Below are positions 32,701 to 41,612 of a stretch of DNA of 41,612 nucleotides, in pieces. The translations under genes and the position numbers were made by a program. Position 1 is the stretch's first letter; each line of letters starts with the position of its first letter. The notes under the pieces are model-generated. The model saw only the letters and a program-made list of their open reading frames with translations, did not search any database and was not told where the DNA came from. Where the stretch lies: contig MNCI01005012.1 of assembly GCA_015680685.1 (NCBI GenBank), positions 13,896 through 55,507 on the forward strand, read 5' to 3'. The DNA comes from Gnetum montanum. Taxonomy: Eukaryota > Streptophyta > Gnetopsida > Gnetales > Gnetaceae.

Positions 32701-33135
32701 AGATCTATGAAACACCGTGAAAAAAAATTGCGAGTCGGCCTCAGGCAAAGATTCGCAATTCAAGCAGGGGCGCATGCCAGAAATCCAGAAGGGAGAACAA
32801 GACAGAGCAATACCAAGAGGTGCGTAGCATCAAGTCTTCAATTTCCTGCGCAGATTTCTACTCTTACTGTGTTTTCTCTGTTTACGCTATATCACGCGAC
32901 GCTGCGTAATGGCGCTTAGCGTGATTGTTACTTTGGCATAGGGAGAAGCTTAAGCAGCGTGATATGCGACTCCTTGTGTATTCTGCTAAGTCTTTTGTTC
33001 AAGGCCAGGTTTACGCTCTGTTACGCACGGTAGCGTAATAAGCTCCAAAATAGTCAAAGGAAAAGTCCAAGAAAGTGCGATTGCTCACCTTACGCTCATC
33101 GCGCAACGTAGCGTATCATAGCGTATTGCGTCGCC

Positions 33136-33236
33136 AAACTAGACATCATTTACGCTTCATCACGCACGGCTGCGTATGCAAGCGTAAAACTAGACATCAT
33201 TTACGCTTCATCACGCGCGGCTGCGTATGCAGCGTG
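33136..33236 (+). repeat. 51-bp tandem duplication with hairpin in Element 2 LTR
   Basis: Two near-identical units, 33136-33186 and 33187-33236, each AAACTAGACATCATTTACGC then TTCATCACGC, a GGCTGCGTATGCA core and a GCGTAA- or GCGTGAA-type end. TTTACGCTT and AAGCGTAAA are inverted repeats, so each unit can fold on itself. They lie upstream of the TATA box, where enhancer elements would be expected. Confidence 0.85.
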
Positions 33237-33428
33237 AATAAGCGTAATGGAACCCAAAGTCAGTTGAAACAACACCCGACACGCACCTGCTCCTTACACG
33301 CACAATACGCAAACAAGCGTATTGTGCGTAATCATGCAGTTTTACACAAAACAGTCAGACCAACAGCACCCGAAACACTCGGGACACACGTCATCAGGGT
33401 TGCACTTTTCTCACGGGATGTCGCAGCC

Positions 33429-33436
33429 TATAAATA
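33429..33436 (+). promoter_or_regulatory. TATA box of Element 2 LTR
   Basis: CCTATAAATACCCC, identical over 14 bases to both Element 1 LTRs. RNA would start near 33460. Confidence 0.78.
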
Positions 33437-34132
33437 CCCCAGTTGACAAAGATACAGAGGTTGGCAAATCAGAGAAGCAAAGGCATTTTTCTGAGCACTG
33501 GAGCACTTATCACCTTTTGAGTAGAGATACAGAGAGCAGAGCTTTGGCAATTGTTGACAGCATCCCCTTACAGCAGAAACAGAGCACAGTTCGCTTTGAG
33601 CATTGGCGACAGGAGTAATCGTTCTGCTGGGAAGACTCTATCGGTCAGAAACAGTTGATCGGTAGGCATCAGAGCTTGACCTTCCTTGCATCCTGGCTTT
33701 AGCCTTCGAGGTAGATCGGACTTCTGTTTGGACTGTTTTGCTTTTTGTTTTGTGCTTGCTTCTTATCTAGCAATCGGGGTCTCCCCCAGTGTAACAAGAT
33801 ATACGAAATACGCATTTTTTTTAAGTCAAAGCGTAGATCTTGGAACTATGTGTTTCTCTTATGCCAGCCTCCTCTTATCGTGTTTAACGTTATCATCGTC
33901 GCAATTCATCTACATCGTTTTCCTCTCGTTTTTGCGATTCCTCGAATCAGATCGCCTCGCTAGATATTCATTGATTTACTTATTAGTAAGTCCCTATCTG
34001 ATCGACAAGACTGTTCAGGGTGCCGTGGATTCGTTTTCCTAGCATAGCCCTCGCATGGATCCGTGGTTAAAACTGTGCACGCAGAATTTCGTTTGGTATT
34101 TTCCAGCTGCCGACATTTTCCGTCGTTACATT

Positions 34133-34155
34133 TTTCTAGCGCTAGAAGGAGGGCC
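34133..34155 (+). promoter_or_regulatory. Candidate primer binding site of Element 2
   Basis: The 23-nt segment is identical to that of Element 1 at 18998-19020 and lies two bases inside the LTR end. It includes the palindrome TTCTAGCGCTAGAA and GGAGGGCC. The tRNA is not identified. Confidence 0.7.
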
Positions 34156-34375
34156 TTAAGGCTCCGATCCGAATACTTCGGGTAGCCCTCGTAGCGATCC
34201 ATACCCTAAACCGTAAACGTAATACCTCTACGGAAGTTTATGGCCAATCATGTGGTATAGATCGGTCGCAAGGACGATTTCGTTGAAATCCAACAGGGTA
34301 GAAAGCCTATTTTGAGCTTTTGTTGCCAACCATTCCTTAGATCCAGTTATCACTTATCGTTAATCTTATTGCCCA
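34156..34375 (+). other. Element 2 untranslated leader
   Basis: Contains a single copy of the leader block that is duplicated in Element 1 (GTAAACGTAA...GTGGTATAGATCGGTCGC...ACAGGGTAGAAAGCC). It leads to the gag ATG at 34376. Confidence 0.7.
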
Positions 34376-36600
34376 ATGGATTCTTTGTACACAACCACAA
34401 CTGCCATGGTCCCTACTGATCTGGGTGCCACATCTGTGAATCCTATTGCGGTCACCCGACCAGCTCCGGGCGCAACAGAATCTCAGGAACCATTGCGCCG
34501 TTCATTGAGGCTCCAGGGAAAAGAGCCTATCTTCACGATTATAACCCCTGAAGAATACAACTTCATATGTGTTAAGATCCAGGCGAAGCTGGCTCTAAGT
34601 CGAGCCGAACTCGAAGCGAAACAGAACTTTGAGGTGCTCCACCGAGGGGGCTATGATTTTAAGCCAACAGCTTACGACATAATTCCCTTGACCGAACACC
34701 AACACGAACTTATTACACAGTTGGTCATGGCCAAAGGCCAGGCTTCACAAGTTGTGGTGGAGCCCCAGCATGGGGAGGAGGAAGAGGATGAATTTGCAGC
34801 CTAGTCGGAACATTCGTTCCATACTCTAGAACCTTCGTTCCATACCCTGAGCCCCCATACGTACGTAAATCCCCTGTTTCCTTTCAACGGAGAGGCCGCC
34901 TCTCTTAACACGGCCCTAACGGCACAGATGCATGTCCCTGCCCTTCCACAGGCTGCTGCGCAACCGTCTGGGCTGCAAGTACAAATCCTCCGCAATAACG
35001 TGGGGGCGGTTTCGTCACCATGCGTACTTAGCATCCCAGTGGTGGTCCCGGCGACTGTTGCGCCCCACTTCATTCATCAGATGCAACCTCACAACATATT
35101 TGCAACGCGCCCGACGTAGACCTTGTCGTTTTCGCCCCCTCCGACCCAACAGATTACCGCAGCCGTCCAGCCAACTTACGCCCAACAGCCTACTGCAGGT
35201 CAATGGGCCAACCTGGCGGTGCAACAGACCCAGTCTGTGGTGTACGGCGCGCAACCCCCGGTCGCACCCACAACGTATGTTCCACAGGGGGTACCGCAGT
35301 ATTTACATCCTTATCTCGCGCAGCAGGCAGCGGCCAACCCCCTACTCAAATCAGCGGGTGGTGGTCTTCACAGGCTCCCTCGCCTGTCGGGATCCCCGCC
35401 CCACCAGCAGCCAGTCGACCTCACCCGTCCTTTCTGTTTCCTGGCGCCGCCCTCCTGGTCCAACCTCCTGTGCCTTCCGCGCAAACACCTCTGTTAACAG
35501 GCCTGGACCAAGCCTTCCAGCTGATCCAGACTCTAACCGAAGAGGTTCGACGCCTCAAGGCCGTTGGTTCTGACACTGTCCAGATCATGGACTTTTACCA
35601 GGACGATTCGATCAGTTCAGCGGTTCCTATGCTGTCATTACCGTCGGGGATGTCCCTGCCGCATTTCACCAAATATAATGGGAAGGGAGATCCCAATGCT
35701 CACCTTGTCACGTTTAGATTTGAGTCCTTGTTGTTGCAACAGTAGCCACACACTATCATCCGCATCTTTGCGATGTCGTTAACAGGGAAAGGTTTGGATT
35801 GGTACCGAGCCCTCCCACGCTCCTCCATCTCAACCTTGGAAGAGCTACTGACCCAGTTTGTGACCTGCTTCAAATACAATTTGAAACTGGAAGTTACATT
35901 GGATCAGCTTATGGGGGTGAAACAAGACCCGCTTGAGCCCGTCCAAAAGTTTATACAGCGCTGGAACGCTACCTTGAACGAGATCCGCGAGCTGATTGCG
36001 GACTCACATATGCTGGCTATGTTCAAGGGGGTAGTCAATGACTTCATTAAATCAAAGCTGTACTACCTTTCCCCCAGTAATTTACATCAGGCCTTCGCAT
36101 AAGTTAGAAGCACCCAAGATGCTGTGGAGGCCAGCAAAGACCCGGCGTATGTCGCCTATAAGAATGCACGCAACAAGAACAAAGACAAAGGCAAAGCAGC
36201 GACAACGACAGTAGCTGCGATGACTGAGAGTACAAAGACGAAGAACAAAGAGGCACCCACCGCGCCACCTGAAACCACGAGTAGTGCCGGCATCAGTCAG
36301 GACATGGCGGCTCCTGAAAAGGCCCCTCAGCCTAAGCCAAACTTTGAGCGTAAGGATCGTTCAAAGTACACGGCATTACCTGTAAAGCATTCCGAACTGC
36401 TGAAACAACTGTTAGGGGCAGGACACATTCAACTTAAGAAGATGTCCAAGGAGGCTCTGAAGCGTCACAGACGCAATTGTGAACTGCTGAAGAACCCTTC
36501 CTTAGCCTTACCTAAAGGTTGGACCGTTTCTGTGACTACCACCAGATGTGTGGTCACGATACGGATTATTACTGGGCGTTGAAAGACGACATTCAATGAA
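34376..36600 (+). pseudogene. Element 2 gag (decayed)
   Basis: The start MDSLYTTTTAMVPTDLGATS is the first ATG after the leader. Residues 35-70 (LRRSLRLQ...EEYNFICVKIQAKLAL) match Element 1. A TAG at 34802 ends the first open frame after EEDEFAA, but the same frame stays open through a proline/glutamine-rich linker (to about 35380). A frameshift then leads to FQLIQTLTEEVRRLKAV, MDFYQDDSISSAVPMLSLPS, HFTKYNGKGDPNAHLVTF and, after TAG for Trp at 35743, GLDWYRALPRSSISTLEELL, YNLKLEVTLDQLMGV and FIQRWNATLNEIRE. A basic linker and, after another frameshift, FCDYHQMCGHDTDYYWALKD close the core. Gag forms the particle; the CDYH..HDTDYY segment stands where a zinc knuckle is usual. Confidence 0.9.
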
Positions 36601-38156
36601 TGCTAGATGATGGTTCGCTCAAGCTGGATGTCAGCAACCCGACGCGTCCGGAAAACCAAACATTGCACGTATACAAGGACCCGTTGAACGCAAACGACGA
36701 TCCTTATACGATCACTGTGGTGAGTACAGACTGTGAGAAAAGGGAACTGCCAAAACAGCCTTTTGTTTTGCGTGTCCCTACTAGCTCATAAAGTGGGTCA
36801 ACCACCTCATCGGCAGCCAGCGAGGTCTCGAGGTCGCCCTTCATTATACGAGCACCTTCTCGGACGCACTCTCAGTCACGCAGCGACGGTCAAGCCGCGG
36901 TCTCGTCCGCGCCCACGCCTAGGGCGCCCTTTATTATTAGGGCGCCAAAGCCAGAGGCTGCTCCTCTCACGCAAGGGCAGACCTCCCACCAAAAGCGTCG
37001 ACCCTCACCTCCTAAACAAAAGGGAGAGGACACATTAGTTAACGCAACGAAAGACCACTCTATGCTCGGCTTCCCTAAGCCTAGGCCCTTGGCTTCTGTA
37101 CCTTCACCTGCACCTCAGGGGCAGGATAAAGGTGTGGAAACGCAACTGCCTTCTCTTGGTAAGAAAAAGAGCAACCCTTTGATCAACACCGTTCCACCTC
37201 GGGAGATCTGTCTTTTGGGCCAAATGGAAGAGGACAAGGGGGAAAAACAACCTAGCCAGGAGAAAGACCTCCTCGACGCATTTACGCAAGTCAAACAGGC
37301 TCTCAAACAAAAAAACACAACGCTGAGCCTTGACGACCTGCTTATGACGTCTCGAGAACACCGTGAGGCTATGGTTCGCATGCTAACATCCATATCAGTG
37401 GATGAAAGCTTGCCAGTGGAGGAGGAAGCGATACATGCTGTCATGTTTCCTTCCGAAGCTGAGCAACCTACACCTTCCTCGCTGACCTTCCATGACGGGT
37501 CTATCAAAGACGATCCTGAGAAAGGTTAGGTAACCACTGAACCTATGTTTATCACTATCCGAGTCGGTCAATACCGGATCCGGAGAGTGCATGTAGACGA
37601 TGGCGCGGCTACCAACATCATTCCCTATTCCATTGTGGATAGGTTGGGTCTAGTCGACTAGATCACGCCCACGACGACAGCCTGTGTAAAATCGTTTAAC
37701 GGAGCACGGGTTCAGGTTAAGGGGACGGTGCGTATTGAGTTTGTGGTGGGGAATCAATTCCGAACAGAAGCCACTTTCTTAGTCGTCGAGGAGATGCCAG
37801 GGTTCAACCTGATCTTGGGGAGGTCATGGTTAGCCCAGCTGAGGGCGATTTCGTTACCGATACACCAAGAGATACATCTCCCCTATGCCGGAGGGGAGGT
37901 TGTGATGCGCGGAGATGAAATCACCCCCAGGACCGTCAATAACATTGAAGAAGAACGGGGTTCGGAGATAGAAACGACCGATGATCAAACCTGTCTCCAA
38001 ACCCCACAACAAGCTGACAACAATGTTGACGGTCTAGCTTGGGCTGACTTGCCATTTTCGGATGGCAGCGTAGAGGAGTCCAACCATAAGTCTCCTCGCC
38101 CTTACGCGACGCTCAACGTAAAGGCCATCAAAAGACAATTGCGTATCAATGGTTGA
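36601..38156 (+). pseudogene. Element 2 gag C-terminus and aspartic protease
   Basis: A proline-rich tail (APFIIRAPKPEAAPLTQGQT) precedes LLGQMEEDKGEKQPSQEKDL and the protease. The active-site loop is VHVDDGAATNIIPYSIVDRL (about 37590-37650), a D-[ST]-G-A motif with Asp in the second position, followed by FLVVEEMPGFNLILGRSWLA (about 37780-37835), the plant Ty3 protease signature. A TAG in the tail end (37527-37529) and one after GLVD (37660) break it. It ends NVKAIKRQLRING-TGA at 38156. Element 1 lacks this domain. Protease would cut gag and pol products in maturing particles. Confidence 0.88.
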
Positions 38157-38796
38157 ATGATGGTCTTTGCGTACATTATCTTGTTCTTAACGGGTTATCA
38201 TGGTTACTACTTAGCAATTTTATTTCACGTATTTTCACCTTATTTTTGCTTTCGGTTCTTATGCTGCTCATTTATCTTCACGCCTTGTCTTTTCATACGC
38301 ATGGTATTCACGTTTCTTGATCACTTTAGCACAATTACGCAAAATACTATACTGTATTAATTACGCTTCTTGTATTACGCTATGGTCCGCAACGGCCTTA
38401 AACTAGTCACGTAGATTTTTTACGCCTTTATCATTACGCTTGCTGTATTACGCTATGGCCCACAACGGCCTTAAACTAGTTGCCAGAATTGTATACTATG
38501 CCTCTTTACGCTTGATCACGCAGTAGGCCCGCAACGGCCTTAAACTAGTCTCTAGTTTACACAAAACCATATGAAGGCCCGCAATGGCCTTAAACTAGCA
38601 ATTACGCTTTATCGCTATCACTTAGGTGAAATTTTCAACAATTACATTCATACTCGCCAGGCAAAATGCAAAAAAAAGAATAAAAACAATGTGTAACTGA
38701 CATTTAACACATACACCAAGTTTTATAACATGTCTTTGCAGCCATTCGTAAAATGATACTGCACTCAACATCAAGAAAACTATGCGTAAATTACAA
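38157..38796. repeat. Spacer with four 24-nt repeats between protease and antisense gene
   Basis: Near-identical 24-mers at 38394, 38457, 38526 and 38576 share GGYCCGCAACGGCCTTAAAC (then TAGT or TAGC) with at most two mismatches, while the 26-45-base spacers between them differ. They are the reverse complement of the CTAGTTTAAGG core of the Element 1 minisatellites, so the orientation relative to the element is the same. TTACGC words recur through the spacer, as in the LTR. Confidence 0.88.
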
Positions 38797-39980
38797 TTAC
38801 GCATTTCCTCTACTGCCACTATCGCCGGTATCCCTTAAGTTCGGGTCCAACACTAATGGATCGTCCTCCAACGGGCCGTCGTTTCTGGGAATGATTCTTT
38901 CACGAAGAATGTCCTCTTCGTGAGGTCCTCGTTCCGGCGCTGGCTCCATGGGAGGACGCTCTTCATCGCTGCGTTCTTCTGCCTCTTCCGCTTCTTCTCC
39001 TACTTCTTCCTCTGCTTCCGCCACTCCCTCTGCTAACTCCTTCGCTTGTTCATCTTCCTTATCCTCGGCCGGTACCTGAAAATAGTAAGCACTTTAGCTA
39101 CCCAAGACTTAACATCATAACTAGAAATGCAAACTAAATAGCGCGTAGACTCACCTGTGACGGCCCTGCTTCCGCAGCAAAGAGAAGCTTGTCCAGGCCA
39201 GCCCACAGGTGCTTCATAATATCTTCCTCCGTTAGATCTGGCCATACATCCTCTCCCAACGTAGCTCCAGCCTTCACCTTCCCTTTCTCCATGCTGCTCC
39301 AGCGGGGTGGGTCCCGGAAGAAAGTAGGGATTGTAGCCTAACCCCCAGGGAGAGTCATTGCCCTCTCTGGGGACGCACTCACAGTCACCTGCTCCTTGAA
39401 TTTCTTGAAGGCTTCGAAAGCTCCGATGACGTCTTGGAAGACTTCCAAGGACTGGGCCCTGATGGCAAGATCGCAGTAGAGTTTCCGATAAGCAATACTC
39501 TCCCGCTTGTACAAGTGTTTGTGGTCCTTCTCCTTCTGCCCCCACTCTTGCACGCTCGCACAATAATCCCTCCAGTCCTGGCTTTTCTGGGCTAGGAGTT
39601 CTATCTACATTCGCTGTTCGACCAAAGCCCGACTGGTCTGCACGCTATTCTTGATGGCTGTCCAATACCGAGAGTGGTCGACAACAGTGGTGCGTCAGTC
39701 TTCATCCCCTGTGGCCCGCGCCTGTAGGAAGTCACACCGTGATTTTAAGTCTCCGACCTCTTTGGTCAGAGACTCAACCTTTTGCTCCGACCTCTGCAGC
39801 CTCTTCCAGAGGGTTTCATAGGCGCCCTTACTCTTCCATAAGGAGCGTGTCGAGCGTAACGCACATTTACGTATTTCCTCATAAATGTGACGTGGCATGG
39901 CTGCTTCATTGGATGGTGGTTCCACTGTGTCCAAATCAATGGGCTCAGTGGGATCCCATCGGGTTACATTGATTATAGCT
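38797..39980 (-). pseudogene. Antisense spliced gene of Element 2, function unknown
   Basis: Minus strand, two exons: about 39978-39155 and 39075-38797, joined by a 79-nt intron. Coding runs VTRWDPTEPIDLDTVEPPSN, AAMPRHIYEEIRKCALRSTR, SEQKVESLTKEVGDLKSRCD, RTTVVDHSRYWTAIKN, KSQDWRDYCASVQEWGQKEK, DHKHLYKRESIAYRKLYCDL, FQDVIGAFEAFKKFKEQVTV, DIMKHLWAGLDKLLFAAEAG-PSQ, then VPAEDKEDEQAKELAEGVAE and a long acidic tail ending DTGDSGSRGNA. Stops at GDED-TGA-RTTV, QRM-TAG-IELL and PGG-stop-ATIP interrupt it. It corresponds to the last two exons of the Element 1 gene; upstream exons are absent because RT begins at 40086. The middle is coiled-coil-like. No known family recognised. Confidence 0.82.
39076..39154 (-). 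other. Conserved phase-0 intron, Element 2 antisense gene
   Basis: 79 nt, GTGAGT...TATTTTCAG on the minus strand, between CCG TCA CAG and GTA CCG GCC GAG GAT. It has the same codon boundary and phase as the Element 1 intron at 15254-15341. Confidence 0.87.
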
Positions 39981-40060
39981 TGTCTATAATATTCAAAATT
40001 CAGTTAGCATTCCACATTCAGCGACATCACGTCATTTGTCTCCTAATCATTTACGCACTT

Positions 40061-40073
40061 GGCGGTTTTTCAG
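40061..40073 (+). promoter_or_regulatory. Possible sense-strand splice acceptor before Element 2 RT
   Basis: GGCGGTTTTTCAG lies 12 bases before the RT ATG at 40086. A T-run ending in CAG is a reasonable plant 3' splice site. If used with a donor near the end of protease (about 38110-38160), it would remove the repeats and the whole antisense gene from the genomic RNA and join protease to RT. Ogre elements of the same lineage are known to splice an intron at this place. The donor is not identified. Confidence 0.35.
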
Positions 40074-40085
40074 GATAGATGACAA

Positions 40086-41417
40086 ATGGACGCAACAATT
40101 TCAGCACCCCTAACTTTAACAGGCCCATACGGGAAGGTAGTTAGGCGATTCGACTCTATGCTAGTATACGCTAACCCCTCTTTAGAAGATGTAACCATAG
40201 CTGTGTCAGAAACATCCCCAGAGTGGCCAGAACAGTCAACGTGTACGCTAGACCTGGAGGCTGGAGACATAACCGAAGACCCCCTCAGTGAGGTCTCTAT
40301 CGTTACGCATAGAGGTGAGGCTCGAGCGTTTAAAGTCAGTTCTTTATTAGACCAGAAAACGCATGGTGCCATAACACAGGTCCTGCAAGACAACATTACC
40401 GTCTTCGCATGGTCATACGAGGACATGCCTGGATTAGATCCCAGGTTAATCCAACATAACATCATCCTAGACTCGCAGGTTAAGGCCGTTAGGCAAAAGG
40501 CACGCAAAATCAAGCCAGAGATCGCGCTGGCCGTGCGTAGTGAAATCACCAAACTGTATCAAGCTGGTTTCATTCGCATGGTCGATTACTCGGATTGGGT
40601 GTCTAACATTGTAGTTGTCCCAAAGAAGACTGGAAGCATACGCATCTACATAGACTTCTGGGATTTGAATAAGGCAACGATCAAGGACAATTTCCCACTT
40701 CCGAGTATCGACCAGCTAGTCGACATGACAGCTGGGCATGTGCTGCTCTCTTTCGTGGACAGTTTTTCAGGTTATAATCAGATCTGAATTAACCCAGAAC
40801 ATCAATTGACAACAACGTTCATGACGCCTTTGGGCACCTTCTGTTACACTATGATGCCTTTTGGTTTGAAGAACGCCGGGGCAACGTATCAACGAGCTAT
40901 GACATACATCTTTAGCGACTATCTCCTCGGAAAGCTGAATGACTATGTAGACGATATAGCTGTGAAGTCTTTAAAGTCTGAAGATCATTCAGGAGATCTG
41001 GAGTTAGTCCTCAAGAGGTGTTCCAAATACGAACTCTGGCTTAACCCAAAGAAGTGCGTGTTCGGGGTTAAAACCGGATGCATGTTGGGGTTTTTCGTGT
41101 CGGAAGCGGGCATACGAGTTGACCCTGACAAGGTCAAAGCCATTGTTGAGCTTACGCCTCCTACAGACCTCAAGCAGTTACGCGGGTTGTAGGGACGATT
41201 ACAGTTCATACGCCATTTCATCTCGAGATTAACCGATAAGCTGCATCCTATGCAGCACTTGCTTAAAAAGGGGGTTAATTTCGAATGGACGGAATATTGC
41301 CAGCATGCGTTTGACAGTTTGAAATAGGAATTGCAACATCTGCCAACGGTTTCCCTGCCACAAAGGACTTACCATTCTACATTTACCTTGCTACTTCGGA
41401 CGTAGCATTAGCAGCTG
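40086..41417 (+). pseudogene. Element 2 reverse transcriptase and start of RNase H (interrupted)
   Basis: ATG 40086 begins MDATISAPLTLTGPYGK and aligns from the first residues with Element 1 RT. Landmarks: DMPGLDPRLIQHNIILDSQV, ITKLYQAGFIRMVDYSDWVS, YIDFWDLNKATIKDNFPLPS, FVDSFSGYNQI, MTPLGTFCYTMMPFGLKNAG, the intact polymerase motif NDYVDDIAVKS, LNPKKCVFGVKTG, LGFFVSEAGIRVDPDKVKAI. Stops: TGA for Cys after NQI (40786), TAG for Gln after LRGL (41190) and for Gln near 41326, plus a frameshift near 41345. RNase H opens as YLATSDVALAAV and then homology ends at about 41417. The archaeal-type RNase H and integrase are beyond the break. Confidence 0.92.
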
Positions 41418-41612
41418 TTGGCGACCGTTTGGGACGCGACCACCAACGAGTGTCCTCGAACAGGATTTAGGTGCCCGCTGGTCTCTGGCTACACCAAGGC
41501 CCAGATACCTCCAAATAACTCAGTAGTTAATGTGAGTATGTGTGTGTGCTGTTGCGGCGTGCGGTTGTGTGCAATGTAACGATTGCGTGTGTGTGAAATA
41601 CAAATGACTTAC
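41416..41612. mobile_element. Edge of a further insertion into Element 2 (unidentified)
   Basis: From TGTTGGCGACCG onward the sequence no longer matches RNase H, and its composition changes to TGTGTG-rich. A start with TG at the exact break suggests the end of another LTR. It resembles only loosely the TGTARCGAC ends of the Element 1 and 2 LTRs on their reverse strand. It runs off the window, so neither its type nor its size can be given. Confidence 0.45.

Larger units (their letters stand above)
27872..32707 (+). mobile_element. Athila-like Ty3 retrotransposon relic, interrupted by Element 2
   Basis: Plus-strand order: promoter/LTR, PBS (28625), gag relic (about 28920-30560), protease (31310-31705), N-terminal RT (31975-32310), a deletion of most of RT, RNase H (32336-32548), and the RNase H-to-integrase linker (to 32700). 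The RT entry (LELKTLATGMKYAFLKNGRL), the RNase H and the linker (GELLFTSTINEEVPYE...DGILTYLLTQEMP) all read like the Athila lineage. Nearly every reading frame has stops, many explained by C-to-T change. Element 2 begins immediately after, so integrase and 3' LTR, if preserved, lie beyond the window. Confidence 0.8.
32708..34130 (+). repeat. Element 2 5' LTR (1423 bp)
   Basis: Starts TGAAACACC, like the Element 1 LTR in its own orientation (TGAAACACCC), and ends GTCGTTACA directly before the PBS region. The final 30 bases (CCAGCTGCCGACATTTTCCGTCG region) resemble the Element 1 LTR end (CCAGCCGTCGACGTTTTTGG). It is rich in TTACGC/GCGTAA words forming inverted repeats. No second LTR is in the window, so boundaries rest on these similarities. 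Confidence 0.8.
32708..41417 (+). mobile_element. Element 2: Tat-like Ty3 retrotransposon with antisense gene, 3' part missing
   Basis: Layout: 5' LTR 32708-34130, PBS 34133-34155, gag from 34376, protease to 38156, four 24-nt repeats 38394-38599, an antisense gene on the minus strand (38797 to about 39980), then RT from ATG 40086. It is the same overall design as Element 1, in the opposite orientation and from a different family (coding identity clear, LTR bodies mostly not alignable). RT stops being homologous in the RNase H region near 41417, where another sequence begins. Frameshifts and stops are fewer than in Element 1. Confidence 0.9.

Noticed and set aside
34932-35573. 213-residue arginine/serine-rich plus-strand frame
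   Set aside because: It is an alternate frame of the proline-rich gag linker; Element 1 shows homology only to the gag frames.
37104-37507. Minus-strand open frames over the gag tail of Element 2
   Set aside because: Shadow frames of the gag-protease coding strand, with no match in Element 1.
38394-38599. CRISPR-like array (24-nt repeats with different spacers)
   Set aside because: The context is a plant retrotransposon, only four repeats of irregular period are present, no cas genes exist, and the repeat core occurs as degenerate minisatellite in a related element.
41416-41612. Reverse-oriented LTR of the Element 1 or 2 family
   Set aside because: Only the first dozen bases resemble TGTARCGAC; the rest does not align, so I left the insertion unidentified.

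Overview
This window is intergenic plant nuclear DNA made almost entirely of nested, decayed LTR retrotransposons. I found no convincing host gene, rRNA, tRNA or CRISPR array. The host is a land plant: a Ty3-type pol carrying a second, archaeal-like RNase H is a hallmark of the plant Tat lineage, and Athila-like, chromovirus-like and Ty1/copia relics lie beside it. The large, old, methylation-decayed nested elements fit a big-genome seed plant, probably a gymnosperm; that last step is inference.

Layout. 1-3569 is unassigned flank. 3575-20809 (minus strand) is Element 1, a complete Tat-like element of 17.2 kb with TG...CA LTRs (3575-4891 and 19023-20809) and a 5-bp target duplication CTTTC. 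Read in its own direction it has a 5' LTR, a primer-binding-site candidate, a duplicated leader, gag, then no recognisable protease, then a 4.6-kb gene on the opposite strand (10912-15482, plus), then RT, RNase H, a second RNase H, integrase, a minisatellite, a polypurine tract and the 3' LTR. 20815-32707 is older debris: a degenerate tandem repeat, a chromovirus-like gag relic, a copia RT/RNase H relic, an unidentified coiled-coil-rich relic, and an Athila-like element (PBS, gag, PR, RT fragment, RNase H). 32708 to about 41417 (plus) is Element 2, a second Tat-like family inserted into the Athila-like relic: 5' LTR, PBS, gag, protease, a shorter antisense gene (38797 to about 39980, minus), then RT. 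It is interrupted near 41416 by a further unrelated sequence.

The main discovery candidate is the antisense gene lying between gag/protease and RT in both Tat-like elements. The two copies align over their last two exons (a block around VGDLKSR, RTTV, RYW, a WGQ..K.HKH block, then AGPS). They share a phase-0 intron at exactly the same place (GPS[RQ] then VP[AG]ED). In Element 1 the gene also has its own TATA box, the first downstream ATG as start, and several more GT-AG introns. This looks like a spliced cargo or accessory gene carried head-on against the retrotransposon transcript. Both families also share a 23-nt segment just inside the 5' LTR, the TATA context CCTATAAATACCCC, and minisatellites built on CTAGTTTAAGG. 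Most coding regions have premature stops and frameshifts, many explained by C-to-T changes, so all copies here are treated as pseudogenes.
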